Below, in pieces: positions 24,151 to 37,051 of a stretch of DNA of 64,000 nucleotides. The DNA lies in the NCBI GenBank assembly GCA_964058845.1, contig CAXKVR010000026.1, positions 205,001 through 269,000 of the forward strand. The letters are read 5' to 3'. How positions within the stretch are numbered: position 1 is the stretch's first letter; every line of letters starts with the position of its first letter. The position numbers and the translations under genes are program-made. This DNA is from Carex sylvatica. Taxonomy: Eukaryota; Streptophyta; Magnoliopsida; Poales; Cyperaceae. A model generated the notes under the pieces. That model made no database searches and was not told the DNA's origin. It saw nothing but the letters and a program-made list of their open reading frames with translations.

Positions 24151-24545
24151 GGAGGATGGTTCAAGTGCCTCTTTTTTATTTTGCCTCTAACATATTTCTA
24201 TTTCTTATATTTCTAAATAACAAATTTTTACAAATTTATATGTTAAAATAAAATTATTATAAGCAATCTATATTATTTTCTCTACAATTACATAAATAAT
24301 TATTACTCTTTAATTTTAATTTATATAAATTAATAAGTTAAAAAATCAACGTTCATAATGTATCCACATTAATGTTGATAGCTATTGATATAAATCAGAA
24401 TAAAACCGAAATTTCATGCACTTTTATATGTACATAGAAAAAATGATATAGATCATATCTAACGGTATCACATTTTGGCATTTCTATTTTAACAAGTTAA
24501 TGCAGTTATAAAATTATACGAACTCAAATGATATAGGCACAAAGA
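24151..24545. mobile_element. Decayed Mutator-type MITE (copy B)
   Basis: Counterpart of 4243-4640, beginning GGAGGATGGTTCAAGTGCC. It shares the same internal landmarks and the same degraded right end. Confidence 0.6.
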
Positions 24546-24835
24546 TTTGAATCATTTATTCGGATCAAAAGTATGAGATTTTATAATATTTTTTTAAGAG
24601 CAACGTATGAATTAATTAATACAATTCCTTTAATCTATAGAGAACAATCATAAAAAATAAATACATAAAGGGAAAAATGAAGTGTTGCTACGCCAATAAA
24701 AGGCTTTTAAATTTAATACACTCAACATTGAGGAAAAAAAAAACTATATTAATTGATAGAAAATTAGTACATAAAATAAAAAACAGAGATAATTTATGAA
24801 GTTGCTATCAGCCTCTATAGATAGTGGGTCTGAGG

Positions 24836-26835
24836 CTTGAATTTAATTTTTGAAATAGTATGATTGTGTGTTCTGAGAATTTGTAAAATGATATGATATA
24901 GATATTGTGTGACTCGTTTTTATTGATAACCAGACTTAGATGCTGTCGTTGGTTAAATATGTAGGCATAATTTGATTTGAGTTTGTGTGGATTAATCCAG
25001 TCTGTTTGAATGCTTATTTAATTAAGCAAATTATAGAGAAGTACATCATTGAATAATTGGTTACTGAGATTTGTAGCTGATTTCGAATTTTTTCTTTTTA
25101 TTATTTTTGTTGCGGTAGGTTGACGGAACGATTGATGGATGCGATGGTGCTTCTCTTGTCTGGAGCCTCAGCCCGGGGATGAGATCGTGACAGTTAGCAA
25201 GTTACAACATATTATTACATTACTACAAGTGCGGTGCCACATTTGGAATTTGTAAATATGTATCAGTCAAAATATTTTTTTAGTTTGTGCCTAATACTAA
25301 AAAAATTACCTAGATCTGGTCAAAATATGTCTTTAGTGCAACTTAGATCTGGTCAAAAGTTTATTTTCATGTGAATGCATGATACCCGTCGCAACTTACT
25401 AAAAGGATGGTAATCATTATATTTTAATTGATGCGTTGCCACGGAATATTTAGTTTTATGTTGTTTCAAACATACAACTTGGCTCAATTCATATAAATAT
25501 GTGAAAAGTGTAAAGTTGGAGATATTATTAATGTTAATAAAGTGACACAAAAATGTTAAAATAAAAATGTCAATAGACAACATGGAGAGGTATCATGTTA
25601 AAATAAATAACTTTTTTCACGTAAAGTAACATTTTAAACTTATGCTTTGCTGATGACATTGTTATTCATAAATGTAGATGCCTTGAAATGGTTATTAATT
25701 AATAGGATTAGGAAACCTTTCTGGTCTAAAAATTAATTTTCCAAAAATTGAGGTGATTCCCTTAAATCTCACTGAAGAAGAAGTGCTTCACTTTGCTAAT
25801 CAAAATTACTAGCTTACATATTACTTATTTGAAAATGCTCTTCATTGGAAACAAGTTAGTGTCGAATTTAATTTATGAAATAGCATGATTGTGTGTTTTG
25901 AGAATGTGTGAAATGATATGAATATTGTGTGACTCGTTTTTATTGATAACTCAGACTCAGATACTGTCGCCGGTTAAATATGTAGGCATAATTTTATTTG
26001 AATTTGTGTGGATTAATTCAGTCTGTTTGAATGCTTATTATTAAGCAAATTATAGAGAAGCATATTGTTAAATAACTGGTTGCTGAACTTTGTAGCTGAC
26101 TTTGTATTATTTCTTTTTGTTATTTTTGTTACGACGTAGGTTGATGGAATGATAAATGGATGCGACTGGGTTGTGACAGTTAGCAAGTTACAACATATTA
26201 TTACAAGTGCGTTGCCACATTGAAAACTTGTAAATATGCTAGTCAAAATATTTTTTTGTTAGTTTGTGCCTAATACTAAAAAAGTTACTTAGATCTGGTC
26301 AAAAGTTTATTTTCATGTAAATACATGATACCCGTCTTAGTTTACTAAAAGGATGGTAATCATTATATATACTTTAATTGATGCGTTGCCACGGAATATG
26401 CCTAGGTGGCATATTTAGTTTTATGCTGTTTCAAACATAGAACTTGGCTCAATTTATATAAATATGTGAAAAGTGTAAAGTTGGAGACATTATTAATGTT
26501 AATAAAGTGACACAAAAATGTTAAAATAAAAATATCAATAGACAACATGGAGAGGTATCATGTTAAAATAAATAACTTTTTTCACATAAAGTAACATTTT
26601 AAACTTATGCTTTGCTGATGACATTGTTATTCATAAATGTAGATGCCTTGAAATGGTTATTAATTAATAGGATTAGGAAACCTTTCTGGTCTAAAAATTA
26701 ATTTTTCAAAAATTGAGGTGATTCCCTTAAATCTCACTGAAGAAGAAGGGCTTCACTTTGTTAATAAATTAGGATGCAAAATTACTAGCTTACCTATTAC
26801 TTATTTGGAAATGCTCTTCATTGGAAACAAGTTAG
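24836..26835 (+). repeat. Two tandem 1-kb units in copy B
   Basis: Unit 1 (24836-25860) and unit 2 (25861-26835) share GATTGTGTGTTCTGAGAAT-like starts, CAAATTATAGAGAAG, GTGACAGTTAGCAAGTTACA, GATGCGTTGCCACGG, GTGAAAAGTGTAAAGTTGG and a LINE-derived end (GGTTATTAATTAATAGGATT). Copy A has one unit plus a partial second, so tandem number differs between the two paralogous segments. Confidence 0.8.
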
Positions 26836-27602
26836 TGCAGATGATTGGAGCATTTTATTAGATAAAATTGTAAAGAGATTGCAAGGTTGAAAAAAAAAAA
26901 AAAAACTCCTATCTCTTGCTGAAAGGGTTACCCTCCTCAACTCTATTGTATAGAATGCCTTCAAAGGTAAGACAAATAATTAATATGAAACTTTTTTATG
27001 GTATGGGGGTGACTGTACGGATAATGTATTATTTATTGGCTTGGTCCACTTCATGGAAGATGGAAGTGCATTGTATTTATTCCCCTTTTTTGAAAGAAAT
27101 TATAAAAGAACAAGCCATAACTAATTTGGGTATTAACAAAGTTGTTGGCAATGGTTCTAATATACTTTTTTGCTTGACAGATGGGTTGATGTGTGTTCTT
27201 TATATATATAGCACATTTCACATTTATTTCTTATTGCCTCACACCCAAAAATTACAGTATCTCAAGTTATTTTCTAAAGAGAAACTCATTTTAAACTTTA
27301 ATATGCAATTAGTAGGTATTAATTTATGTGAACGGAAAGAATTGCAGGCTCAATTTCTAACTTTACTGTAGTTTTATGAAAGCAGGATCAATTAGATATG
27401 GTCTTCAAATGGTATTTTAACTTTTAACTCCTGGTACAGTTTGCTTGATTTTGGGAGAATACGTAATACATAATGGGAGCTTGTTAAGATTACACTCGGA
27501 TATATTCAAGGAAGATCTGTATCTACTTGAAGATCAGAAGGAAAGAAGAATTTCAAGGAATAAATCTTATACACATATGGAGAAATCAGCCATAGATAGT
27601 TG
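26660..27602 (+). mobile_element. LINE C-terminal fragment (copy B)
   Basis: The plus strand reads, with frame breaks, SGLKINF-KIEVIPLNLTEE, ITSLPITYLEMLFIGNK, LKGLPSSTLLYRMPSKV, then LKEIIKEQ, KVVGNGSNIL and SKEKLILNFNMQLVG. These are consecutive landmarks of a plant L1 reverse transcriptase C-terminus. Copy A preserves only the last half. Confidence 0.8.
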
Positions 27603-29057
27603 AAGATTATTTTTTATTTAATAGTTTCCGTGTTTAGCATGATTTGATTGAGATACAAAAAACGTTTCTAGCTATATAAATAAAAAGCAATACAACCGTG
27701 TAAATTATTATCAAAAACAGAGAAATAAAATAGGATGGGAAGGAAGATTTCTTGGGAGTTTGGTTCTGAATTATTTCTATTTTTTTTGACATAGTTGTTA
27801 TTTTGAGAGGAGAGGATTTTTTCTTCTATATATGTATCTGTTTTGTTCTTCTTAAAAACATTTCTATATTTTTTTAACTTCTAATTGGAATATGCTATAA
27901 TTAGAAATTTTACTTCTAATTGCAAAAGGGGCCGTTATTTTTTAATTTTTATAAGGAAGAACCAAAATGAATCAAAATATAGAGAAGTTATATATGTGAT
28001 ATTCAAATTCTTTTAAATTCTTCTGACAAAAATGCTCATGAGCTCAAACTTTATACAAAAGTAAGACTAACAAAAGTTGATCAAAATTAATTTATAGTAC
28101 TCATAAAAAGACCGTTATAAAAGTCCAAAGTATTAAATTATTAATCTGATTAATTAATGAATTAGTTAAATGAATCTATGGAATTTGTTAAATGATGAAC
28201 TAATTCCTCTGATTGATGAGTTAATCTCTAAAAATGAGTTTGTTGTCCTTTTACTTTTTCTTTTTTTTGAGAAAAGTGGCAGAAGCTGCCACCTGGTATG
28301 ATATTGAATAATGATATGTAAAATTATATCATTGTAGTGATGTTGATTTTTGAATGCTATTTTATTTGAGGATGTATTATTTATTTTAAAATGATCAAAT
28401 GCTGATCTTCTAACTCAGCCGCCCTAACTCATAATCCCTTCTGATTGCTCTGTATCGTTCCCTTTCCCCTCTCTCTCTCTCTCTTTGAAGGAAACTTGAG
28501 GAGCCATAGCCGTCGAAACAGGTTTTGAATATTGCTCTTTGCGCAAATGCATCTCTTATCCTCCTATTTGTCCAGGAAGAATTTGTATTACTTTCTTGGC
28601 CCACACAAAAAGAAAAAGAATTCATTTGAAAGCAAAAGAATGCATATATATACAAGCAATCAGGACAAGAAGTATATTACTTTCTTGTTCTCTAGGTCAC
28701 CTAAAAGTATCCAGGAAAAGAAATATAAATATCATTCTATACTTACTTCTGTTAGCAAGTTACAACATTCTACAAGTGTGGTGTTACATTTGAAACATGA
28801 AATAGTAATAAAATATATATTTTTTTTTCATTCTCGTCCAGTTAGTCATTTAATAATAAATCACCTGTAATTAATTAAGCTAACTAGCGTGCTAAAGGGT
28901 GGTAGTTTTTAATTAAAAGTTGTAGTGTGTCTAAATTACAAAGCAGCCCAGTTAATTAACCATCGGAACAGTTAATTTGTCTGTTTGATTAATTAGATTG
29001 TGCTGTACTTTTTATTTTGCTGTACGTACCTAATATTACATTATCTCTCTCTCTTTC

Positions 29058-29092
<35 letters not shown>
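29058..29092. repeat. (AC)n microsatellite
   Basis: About 17 AC units follow a CT tract and are followed by AT-rich dinucleotides. Copy A has no AC array at the corresponding place, so the array changed length after the duplication. Confidence 0.9.
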
Positions 29093-29097
<5 letters not shown>

Positions 29098-29869
29098 TAT
29101 ATATACATACAAAAATATTAATTAGACATTAAAATACATATAAAACAAGGCGTAAGGTTGACATAATTTTGCATATTTATATCCAACTGGTTGGAGCTTA
29201 TAAATTAAGGTTCACTTTGTGTGCGTAGAGTAAAAAGATAGGATTCATCTTGTGTATTTTACTATATATTCTAACTCCTTGGAATGCTTTAGTTGAGCTT
29301 GCTCTTGACTCTTTAGGTAGCTAAAAATTGATTTCCATGCGAATGCATGACACCCATCTTAGTCTTATTTAAATAAAAGGAAGGTAATCATTATTATAAG
29401 TTGCTTTTTGTTGCACTCCACAATATATAATTTGATGCGTTACGTACCACAACTAAAAGTGAGCCAGCGGTACGCAGACAAAAATGTTAAAATAAAAATG
29501 TCATACATAAAATGGAGAGGTAGCATGTTTAGTTTTTAATTAATTGTTCAATATATCAATTAATTACTCCCTCGACATATATATAAATATGTAATGTCAG
29601 ACAACTTTCAAATTAATTCCTCTTTTCGATGTAAATTATGCATAAATGGTGTATATTGCAGATGAACAAATAATGAAATTATAAAATAAAATTAAAAAAA
29701 TTTGTGAAAAAAATCCCATGTGCGGTGGCATCTATTAGGATTCAAATTGAAGGATAGGAATAAAGGTCTAAACGTAGACTACAATTTACTTGAAAGATAA
29801 TATTTGCTCAGAATTTAGATGTATCATAAATTCATCATTACATATTAACCATAAGTTCCTCTCTAGCAC

Positions 29870-30004
29870 TCCACCTGATCAATCAACCCCTACATTCTCC
29901 CCTTTCCCTCACTTAAGCTCTCCTTCTCTCCTTCTTCTCTCTTCTCTTGCCGAGTCCACCGGGTCATTTCTCCTGTCGTGAACCTGAAACTGCAATGGTA
30001 CCTG
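29870..30004 (+). other. Possible leader exon of an NLR relic
   Basis: A CT-rich segment ends at GTACCTG|GTGAGTG, a strong splice donor, and the next acceptor TTGCAG at 30259-30264 opens relic B0. This looks like a 5' UTR exon plus intron. There is no long frame. It is inference from splice-like signals only. Confidence 0.35.
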
Positions 30005-30264
30005 GTGAGTGTCTCCTCTCTTCTCTAACTGGGATTCACTTCTATCTCCGTTACTGATTGCCTTCCCATTTTGTCTTGTTCCAGCTCGATTTGTTGGTGG
30101 CACCTGATTGATCTATTGGCTGGGGCTCTAAGGTCTAGAGTTTCATACTTCAACAGCCTTCAAGTTGTTAGCATTTGACAAATTTTTGCTACTCCATAAT
30201 TAAAGTCACATTCCAATTGTTTACCATTTATACTACTTTTTTAAATATTTCTTTTGTATTGCAG

Positions 30265-30342
30265 TTATTTGGTGGAGCTCCCAGTAGAATTGGGTGTTAT
30301 TTGTTTACCACAGAGAAATGAGAGACTACAGAGGAGACTGCC
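30265..30342 (+). pseudogene. NLR mini-exon relic B0
   Basis: After the acceptor TTGCAG come TTATTTGGTGGAGCTCCCAG and the words GAGACTACAGAGGAGACTGCC, corresponding to E-TTEETA of the NLR exon end. The match then stops abruptly and the donor part is missing. It has no counterpart in copy A. Confidence 0.55.
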
Positions 30343-30737
30343 ACAACTAAAAGTGAGCGTGCTGAACTTATATATATATATATGTCTACTTCATTTATAT
30401 TGCTCAATATTTCATGTGAATGCATTGCCAAGTTGAGTTGAGCTTATATATATGTCTAACTCCTTGGAATGCTTGAGCTGAGCTTCCAAGTTGGATCTGG
30501 TCAAAAGCAAATTTCCATGTGAATGCATTGCCACAACTAAAAGTGAGCCAGTGGTAGACATATTACTTCATTTATATAAATATATGAAAATTGAAAACTG
30601 ATGGTGGGGCCTGATCTGTTGGCGAGGGTCTTAATGTTGGTAGCATTTGATAAATATTTTGCTACTCCGTAATTAAAGTCAGATTTCAGTTGTGCATCAT
30701 TTATAGTACTTTTTTAAATATTTTTTTTGTATTGCAG
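30343..30737. other. Spacer between NLR relics B0 and B1
   Basis: The segment repeats blocks found at 9960-10376 of copy A, including CATTGCCAAGTTGAG and the GGTGGGGCCTGATCT motif just before the acceptor of the next mini-exon. No gene is seen. Confidence 0.5.
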
Positions 30738-30839
30738 TTACTTGGTGGAGCTCCCTGTCGAATTGGGTGTTAGCTTTTGTTACAACAGAGAAAGGAAGGA
30801 AGAGACTGCAAATAAGTACCTGGAGCAACTTGGTCAAAG
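30738..30839 (+). pseudogene. NLR mini-exon relic B1
   Basis: Acceptor TTGCAG, TTACTTGGTGGAGCTCCC, then GAAGAGACTGCAAATAAGTACC and donor CAAAG|GTATTC. It is 102 nt long against 98 in its partner A1. The frame at its end reads EETANKYLEQLGQR. Confidence 0.65.
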
Positions 30840-32272
30840 GTATTCTTAATATTTTTGAAATTGACATTCGATCTTATATTTATAGGTGACTGTTTGCTGT
30901 ATAGTTTTTTCCTTTGTAGTATAAATGACATTCCAATATTAATAGTATGATTTCTATTTCAAACAATTAGATCACTGTTACTGCAATAAACACTATTATG
31001 TGTCCAGTCTAAAACTTATCTTACCATACATATTAAAACTTGAAAGTACAAAAAATATTTGGCTATTGCTATCCGATATTTTTTATTCTATGAATAATAA
31101 ATCAAACTAACAAAGTAAAAGCACCATACAGATTAATTACCGATCTAATCTTCCATATCATTGTCTTCTCTAATTTTCTTATGAACATTAGTTTATGCTT
31201 AAAACTTAACATCAGAAGTATAATTTATATAATAATTATATTAGAGTGAGGCCATGGTATACAATGCATTACGCATATTGGCCCATGCTATGATCAAATA
31301 TCTATAAAAATAACAACATTAGTTCATATTTTTCTGTTCACTAAAGTTATTTAAATATTTTTTTTTAAACCTAAAAATTATGATTGTTGTTGCTTTATAA
31401 ACTCTAATCACAGTGTTTAGTTATTTGAGAATTTAATTAGCAAGTTATGTACATTTGAAACAACTTATAATATAGTTTTTAATTATAAATAAAATTTAAA
31501 TTAATTTTAAAATATTTTTAAGATTATAAAAAAGATTGAAAAATAATTCTTAATTAGTATTTTTTATTTATTTTTTAAACTCTTTGTTTCGTACATTCTC
31601 TATAAAATTCATAACATCGTACTCACATCATTCATAACATTTAATGGTTTTTTGAAACCTTTAATGAATTTAATTTTGTTTCCACATTAGTTAAAAATAA
31701 TAAGACTTAGTTTATATTTTATTGTTCTCACTAATGATTTAAATATTTCTTTCTTAAAAAACGTAAAATTCGATTGTGATTATTAATTATTGTATTACAA
31801 ACTTCTAATATAGTTTGTTATTATTAATGTATACTACCAACCAGGACAAGAAGTATATATATTACTTTCTCGTTCTATACTAATTTTAGAGTTGAGCTTG
31901 CTCTTGACTCTTTAGGTAGCTTCGGAATGTTAATAAAGTTGAGGCATGTATGTTACATTATTGTAACTTAGATCCGGTCAAAAGTTGATTTCCATGTGAA
32001 TGCATTGGTATATACCCGTCTAGTTAAGTCTTATTTAAGTAAATGTAAAAGGAAAGTAATCATTATTATAATTTGCTTTTTAATTTGTTGCACTCCACAA
32101 TATATATATATATAGTTTGATGTGTTGCCACAACTAAAAGTGAGCATGCGAAACTAATATGTCTACTTCATTTATATTGCTCAATATTTCAATTACTCGA
32201 TCAATGTATATATTTGTGTGTGTGTTGCACTTTTTTATTGTACTCTTTTTAAATATTTCTTTTGTATTGCAG
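30840..32272. other. Spacer between NLR relics B1 and B2
   Basis: AT-rich and collinear with 10475-11738. It carries the same MITE left-end fragment at about 31240-31300. No gene is seen. Confidence 0.5.
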
Positions 32273-32383
32273 TTACTTGGTGAAGCTCTCAATCGAATTG
32301 GATGTGAGATTTTGTTACATTAGAGAAAGGAGATACTACAGTGAGGACACTGCGAATAAGTATCTGGAGCAATTTGATCAAAG
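32273..32383 (+). pseudogene. NLR mini-exon relic B2
   Basis: Acceptor TTGCAG, TTACTTGGTGAAGCTCTC, then GACACTGCGAATAAGTATCTGG and donor CAAAG|GTATTC. It is the partner of A2. The reading ends DTANKYLEQFDQR. Confidence 0.65.
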
Positions 32384-34295
32384 GTATTCTTAATATTTTT
32401 TGAAATTGACATTCGATCTTATAATTTATTATTGACTGTTTGGTGATAGTATTTTCTTTGTGGTATAAATGGCATCCCAATGGTAATAGTATGAAATTCT
32501 GTTTCAAAAAATTAAGTTATATTTTTATAGAAAAAGGTCATCAATAAAACTGATTTTTTTTTCTTTTGTTACAATGGAGTAGATAATTTTCTCTGGCCTA
32601 TTCACCATCGATAAAGTACAACTGTTTTTGTTTTGTAAGTAAACTGTGAATTAAAGTGACTCTACTTGAGCAGCGTACAACACTGCCAAAATAACAAAGC
32701 ATTTCTTTTATTATTAAAGGATCCCGTGTACACTCCAGCATCTTTTAGATGTTATTATCGAGAATTGAACATGCGTAACCGAAGAGAGAAGAAAACTCAT
32801 GCTACTACACTAACATCGTAGTTCTAAGAAATAAATCAATTTTTCAATTCATTTCAATTCATTTCTACGGCCTTTTATCTGTTCATCTGACTAGTATCAT
32901 ATACAATAAGACGAATATGGATAAGACTTGTTTCATTTAGCTTATTTGGTACGGGCATTAAACAAGTTTTTTATGTTAGCTTAATAGATAAGGATACTAG
33001 TAAAAACCACTTTCTACCTGTTATCCTATAAGATATATAATTATAAAAACCAAAATTATTATTATCTACACGGTTTTCTGAAATTTCTATTCAATAAAAA
33101 TATGTTTCAAGCATTTGCACTTATTTTTGTTGTTGTTACAGTGTAGTGTATAAGAACAACAAAAGTGAAATTACGTTTATATTTCATCTACTTAATTTGG
33201 AGATTTAAAAAATCAATTGATTAGCGATATTCTTTCCGTGTGATCATTCTCTTTTATAATCTTTTTCATTTTATACTTGATACATACATACATAAGATTA
33301 TCAATTAAACTATTTAAAATTGAAACACATAATTAGGGAGCGCAAAATGCATTTTATATTATCTAATCTTCTAGTTTTCTGTCATGATATGAAATCGATT
33401 AAGATATTACATTTTTTAATTATTTTTGCATTTGTGACACAAAATTGTGTCCCATGAAAGTGAATTCGGTAGTATGTTTTAATCTATTATAAACTAACAA
33501 CGAATTTAAATTACACTATGTAGATATTATTTGTTCATACCATATATATTTGATTAATTTTTTCTACTATTTTATAAGTTCTAGACTCAATTATTTAGAA
33601 AAATATAACAATTAAATGTTAACAAAAAAAAAAGTAAGACATATTTATAACTAATTAAATTGTTTTGATAATAGTGGCAACCAATTCGATGATCGTTAAA
33701 ATAAAATTTTGTTCATAATTTAGATATAAAAATAAATTTAACTTTAAAATAACAGCACAATTAATTCAATGATCGTTAATAAATTTAGATAGATTATATA
33801 AAAATAAATTTAATTTTAAAATAACAGCACAATTAACGCACGATTATCTATATTCTGGTTTGGAAGAGAGTATGATGGGGTGGGAATCGAGACAATTAGT
33901 CAACAAAACATCATATATTTTTTTTAAATTAAGAAAAAGTGTTTGTCTAACAAAAGAGGATTCAAATTAGTCAACGACAGGGAGGATTCAAATTAGACAA
34001 TTAGTCAACGACAGAGAGGATTCAAATTAGTTTGCATCTGTTAGGATTCAAATTAGTAAACAAAGGTCTAAACAAGGACTGCATTTTACTTGAAAAACAA
34101 TATTTTCCAGCTTTTACATGTATCATAAATTCATTATATATATATATATATTAAACATCCCTCTCTGTCCCCCTCCAACACTTAATTCCTCGCAAGCAAC
34201 CCACTAATAAATTAATTTTAGCAACTTGATAATGTCAGATTTCTGTCATGCATCATTAATAGTACTTTTTAAATTATGTTTCTTTTGCATTGCAG
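32384..34295. other. Spacer upstream of NLR copy B
   Basis: Collinear with 11848-13615. A short local repeat of GAGGATTCAAATTAG occurs three times between 33956 and 34030, and is specific to copy B. A CT-rich stretch at about 34160-34195 may be the gene leader. No gene is visible. Confidence 0.45.
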
Positions 34296-34439
34296 TTGCT
34301 TGGTGGAGCTTGCAGTTGAATTGGTTGTGAGGGAGGGAGGGAGGGAAGGAAGGATTAAACTGTTTTGAATTAACAAGGATAGGCAGGGAGAGAGGGAAGG
34401 AGGGTGTTATATATTTTAAGAAAGTTGAAACAAATTAAG

Positions 34440-37051
34440 ATGGATGCTATACCTTTCATAAAAGAAATTCTATCTAAACCCTTCCTCAGAGTTTTTTTAT
34501 CAGACACTCATTACCCAGACAAAGACTATTTTAACTGGGGGCACACTGAGGACGAAAAGCTGGAATCTATTCAGTTTATGAAAGGGAGGTCCAGACAATT
34601 AGGAATTCAAAGGAGGCAGATTTTTGACCCTTCCAGCAAGTGCACAGATTGGTGGAGTCATCGTCGCATGAGAAATTATAAGAGAAACCTAGATCGTCGT
34701 ATTCATGAGTTGGTTTCCAGCAATTATTTGGAGCACACCGAAGTAGCAGGTGAGTTAGAGCACAAAGTCGACATAGATGCAGTTATAAACTCTCTTCACG
34801 ACATAAAAAGCATGGAAGACTTGCTTCTTCCCAACGCAAATAGTTCAAACAGGCGCCTTACAAATGATGAGAAGAGCATAGCAATCCTTCTCATAATAGC
34901 ATTTCCAGCTCTTCGTGAGCTCAAAGACCCTAATAAAATGCTCCGGTTCTTATTAGAGTTAACGTTTGAACTGGACAATCTCCCTGAACTGATTTGCAAG
35001 GCTTGTGAAGGACAGCCTCAGGCTCTTCTCCTTATAGGGAGTCTCCTTTCTGTCAAACCAAGGGCCTACGACACATGGCAAAGGGTGAAAGATGATCTGG
35101 TCAAGATCAAAGATGATCTGGTCAAGATCAAAGAGTCCAAAAACGGTGCTTCTGATAATCATATGTGGCACATTTATACCTACTGCTATGATGATTTATC
35201 TTTCTTTCTCAGAGCATGCTTTCTTTATTTAGCATGTTACCCAATGAATTATGAGATTCCTGCAAGGTCTCTAACAGAGATATGGATTGCTGATGAATTT
35301 GTTGAAGAACATGATGGAGAGACTGTAGAACAAACTGCATATAAGTACCTAGAGCAACTTGTTCAAAGGTATTCTCAACATTTCCAAAAATTGACATTTG
35401 ATCTTATAATTTATAGGTGATTTATTGTTAGGTCACTCTACTACTTAAACTGAGGATGGTTCATCCATTTCTGGCTTAAAAAACATCCCAATAATAATTG
35501 GATGATTCCTTTGTAAACTGAATTTCATCAATTAAACTGATTTTTTTTCTGGTATACTAGATGATCAATGAAAACACCATTTTTGAACTTCTTAAGTAAA
35601 CGGTCACTCTACTACCAATTTTTTTTTTTAAACTTTTTTAGCACAATACCAACTAGAAATATACAATCTAAAATTATACAGCACTCCCCAAGAACAAAGA
35701 AATTTTGTATCCATTTATGCAAATTGACTCTTTATTTTATTATAGATAAAAAGATCATGTCCATCTTGAAATTTTGTTCTTTTTACATATATGTACTTGT
35801 TGTTTATTTATTTTCCTTGTTGCTTGCAGGTCGTTAGTTTGTGTTTCAAAGAAATCAATCTCAGGCGCAATCAAATTTTGCCGAGTAAGTCGACAATCTA
35901 TTCATGAATTTTGCATCAAAAAATCCCGTGAGGATAAGTTTTTGGTTGCCAATCCAACAAACAAGCAAGAAATGGCTTCCGTGAACCGTGTAGCATTTCA
36001 TAATGATCACAAGAAACAATACACGGAGGGGGAATTTAAAGAAAATTGGGATTATTCTGGAGTCTATTCTGTACTCTGTTTTGATTTTGATATGAATGTT
36101 TTCGGAAAAAACATTTTGGGACAAATCACACATCCGTATCTGGGTGTATTGGAATTGAGGAAATGCGCAATGCCACACGCTTGTTTAATTGCGCAGATAA
36201 GTTCCCCTTATACTTATGATCTAAAATATCTGGGCTTGAGGGGTAGTAACATATCTGAGCTTCCTGAAAATATTGAGGGCTTTAAAATACTCAAAATCTT
36301 AGATGTTAGAGATACAAACATAAAAACCCAACCTGAATCTCTATGGAACATCAACACACTTGGTCATGTATATGTCAACCCTAGCCCTCAGATTATAGGT
36401 CCACCCTCGACAGCAAAATTTTATGACTTGCAAATCCTGAAAACAGTTACGGTTCACGAGTCATGGTTAGAAAACTTTCCGCAGTTTTTGTGCAACCTGA
36501 GAAAGTTAGCACTTTCAAATAGGGGCAATTCAGACTCCAAACCAAATCCATATTGGAAATCTCTTTCTAACCTGTTGAATCACATGATTCATCTCCTCTC
36601 AATGACAATTATAGGCGATATTGTACCGTCAGAGTTTGTAGATATTAGGGCCTTCTCGAATCTAAAGACGGTAAAGTCAATTAAATTTGAGGGAGAATGG
36701 ATTTGCCGGGAACTGTTCATAGATCATGTTGAATTTCCACCAAACCTTGTGAAGCTCACCTTAACCAAGTCTCGTTTGAAGGAAGACCCCATGTCCAGGC
36801 TAGAAAGACTACAAGTATTGAAATATCTGAGTTTACAAGATGGAGCATACACAGGGATGAAAATGATTTGTTCCGCAAATGGGTTTCCACAGTTGCGGTT
36901 CTTAGAAATTTTCAAATTGGAGAACTTGGAGATTTGGGAGGTGAAACCCAAGGCTATGTCCCAACTTACCACACTGCGTGTTGATCAATGCCGGAAACTG
37001 AAGAACCCTCCTAATCTAGAGCATGTTACTGATAAGGTAATAAAAAAATAA
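34440..37051 (+). CDS. Truncated NLR resistance-gene homologue, copy B (open)
   Basis: Exon 1 (34440-35368) and exon 2 (35830-37051) are joined across a 461-bp GT-AG intron that keeps phase (AG|G, Arg310). The product is 716 aa. Recognisable parts are a GLPL-like GQPQALLLIGSLLS (191-204), an RNBS-D block FLYLACYPMNYEIPARSL (261-278) with IWIADEFVEE, a degenerate MHD region CRVSRQSIHEFCI (about 326-338) and some ten LRRs, for example LKYLGLRGSNISELPENI. The first 150 residues match no domain I know; P-loop, RNBS-A, kinase-2 and coiled coil are absent, so nucleotide binding is unlikely. The start was chosen because the ATG and all that follows are shared with copy A. A 21-nt in-frame duplication adds KDDLVKI at 218-231. 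Intact frame, unknown expression; it could be a decoy, a helper remnant, or dying. Confidence 0.85.
35088..35131 (+). repeat. 21-nt in-frame tandem duplication in NLR copy B
   Basis: AAAGATGATCTGGTCAAGATC occurs twice head to tail; copy A has one diverged unit at the same place. It adds seven residues to the segment after the GLPL-like motif and leaves the frame intact. Confidence 0.9.

Larger units (their letters stand above)
27603..30264. other. Non-coding part of copy B
   Basis: AT-rich, collinear with 7627-10376 of copy A. It contains a CT tract (28465-28487), an AC microsatellite (about 29058-29092) and a CT-rich, leader-like segment at 29860-30004. No protein-coding gene is supported. 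Confidence 0.5.
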
